A stretch of DNA of 64,000 nucleotides from Mermis nigrescens (taxonomy: Eukaryota; Nematoda; Enoplea; Mermithida; Mermithidae). The position numbers and the translations under genes were made by a program. Below are positions 63,631-64,000 of the stretch, one piece after another. Below the pieces are notes generated by a model. That model was not told the DNA's origin. It ran no database searches and saw only the letters and a list, made by a program, of their open reading frames with translations. The stretch is taken from contig JAVLUZ010000651.1 in the NCBI GenBank assembly GCA_036768485.1, forward strand, positions 620,001-684,000. Direction: 5' to 3'. How positions within the stretch are numbered: the stretch's first letter is position 1; each line of letters starts with the position of its first letter.

Positions 63631-64000
63631 TCAATTTACATGTGCCCATTCATCTACTGTGTCCTTTACTGTGTCACGTAGTAGAACTGTTGGATATTTA
63701 ATCTGCATGATTTCATAAGGACCAATCCAAGGATGTAAAAATTTCTTTGTTTGACCTGGCTTGATAGCCGGAGAGAATTTAAATACCATGTTTCCTATTT
63801 CCAGAGCAATGTTTTTACTCCTTTTGTCATAATACTTTTTCTGTGATGCTTGAGCTTTCTGGATGTTAGCTTTTGCTATCTCCCATGCATTATACAATAA
63901 TCGAGTTGCTTCTGTGACATAATCATCAAGATCTACAGTATAAAGAGAAGGTTTTCGTGGTGTTGAGTTGTTTACTTCAACTGGTAGCCTTGGGATCCTA
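63631..64000 (-). CDS. pol: Ty3/gypsy-like integrase C-terminus (partial, continues beyond window)
   Basis: Open from the right edge to a stop at 63631-63633. Shows PRLPVEVNN, a long helix (DDYVTEATRLLYNAWEIAKA), QKKYYDKRSKN and the GPY/F-type module KFLHPWIGPYEIMQI followed by VLLRD. This order is typical of the integrase C-terminus of Ty3/gypsy LTR elements. The catalytic DDE core would lie beyond 64000. About 122 residues visible, no break. Confidence 0.85.
   Translation of the reverse strand, partial: RIPRLPVEVNNSTPRKPSLYTVDLDDYVTEATRLLYNAWEIAKANIQKAQASQKKYYDKRSKNIALEIGNMVFKFSPAIKPGQTKKFLHPWIGPYEIMQIKYPTVLLRDTVKDTVDEWAHVN

Overview
The window reads as nuclear DNA of an invertebrate animal. 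Genes are split by GT-AG introns of 0.1 to about 8 kb. Exons are CpG-rich (TCG, GCG, CGT, GAC codons) and sit in AT-rich introns. The one tRNA gene has no encoded CCA. The main gene is the animal-specific SARM1/TIR-1 architecture (ARM, SAM, SAM, TIR). A nematode or other ecdysozoan is plausible from the modelled length, but the sequence does not settle the species.

Layout. At 636-13974 (+) lie the last three exons of a gene I do not recognise, joined by introns of about 8.0 and 4.4 kb. From 14 to 26 kb is intergenic DNA made mostly of transposon relics. From 26379 to 58081 (+) is an apparently intact SARM1/tir-1 gene of about 15 exons, modelled at about 949 residues, with every exon junction phase-consistent. 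It encodes a TIR-domain NAD+ hydrolase; the catalytic glutamate is the last residue of the exon ending at 50839. A tRNA-Val(CAC) gene lies antisense in its intron 4. From 60.3 to 61.9 kb is a tandem array of units of about 450 bp. From 62050 to the right edge (-) is the 3' part of a Ty3/gypsy-like LTR retrotransposon: the integrase C-terminus with a GPY/F motif, then a separate 467-residue ORF resembling a degenerate DEDD 3'-5' exonuclease in the position of env.

Introns and spacers are saturated with small non-autonomous DNA transposons. For eight families I could read 8-bp target-site duplications directly, which is the mark of the hAT superfamily. One larger family (1370-3021 and 10606-13302) still carries a hAT transposase C-terminus. 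Nested insertions are common, including a chain of three elements separated by four identical copies of CTCACCAC.

Most unusual signals: clusters of TGACCTTTGACC (DR1 nuclear-receptor-like) sites in two SARM1 introns; a dispersed palindrome GGCGCTTCGCGCC found in unrelated repeat families and amplified as eight 93-bp units; a very frequent GTGTAAA/TTTACAC heptamer; two large inverted repeats; and the exonuclease-like retrotransposon ORF. All calls come from reading the sequence; no database search was possible.
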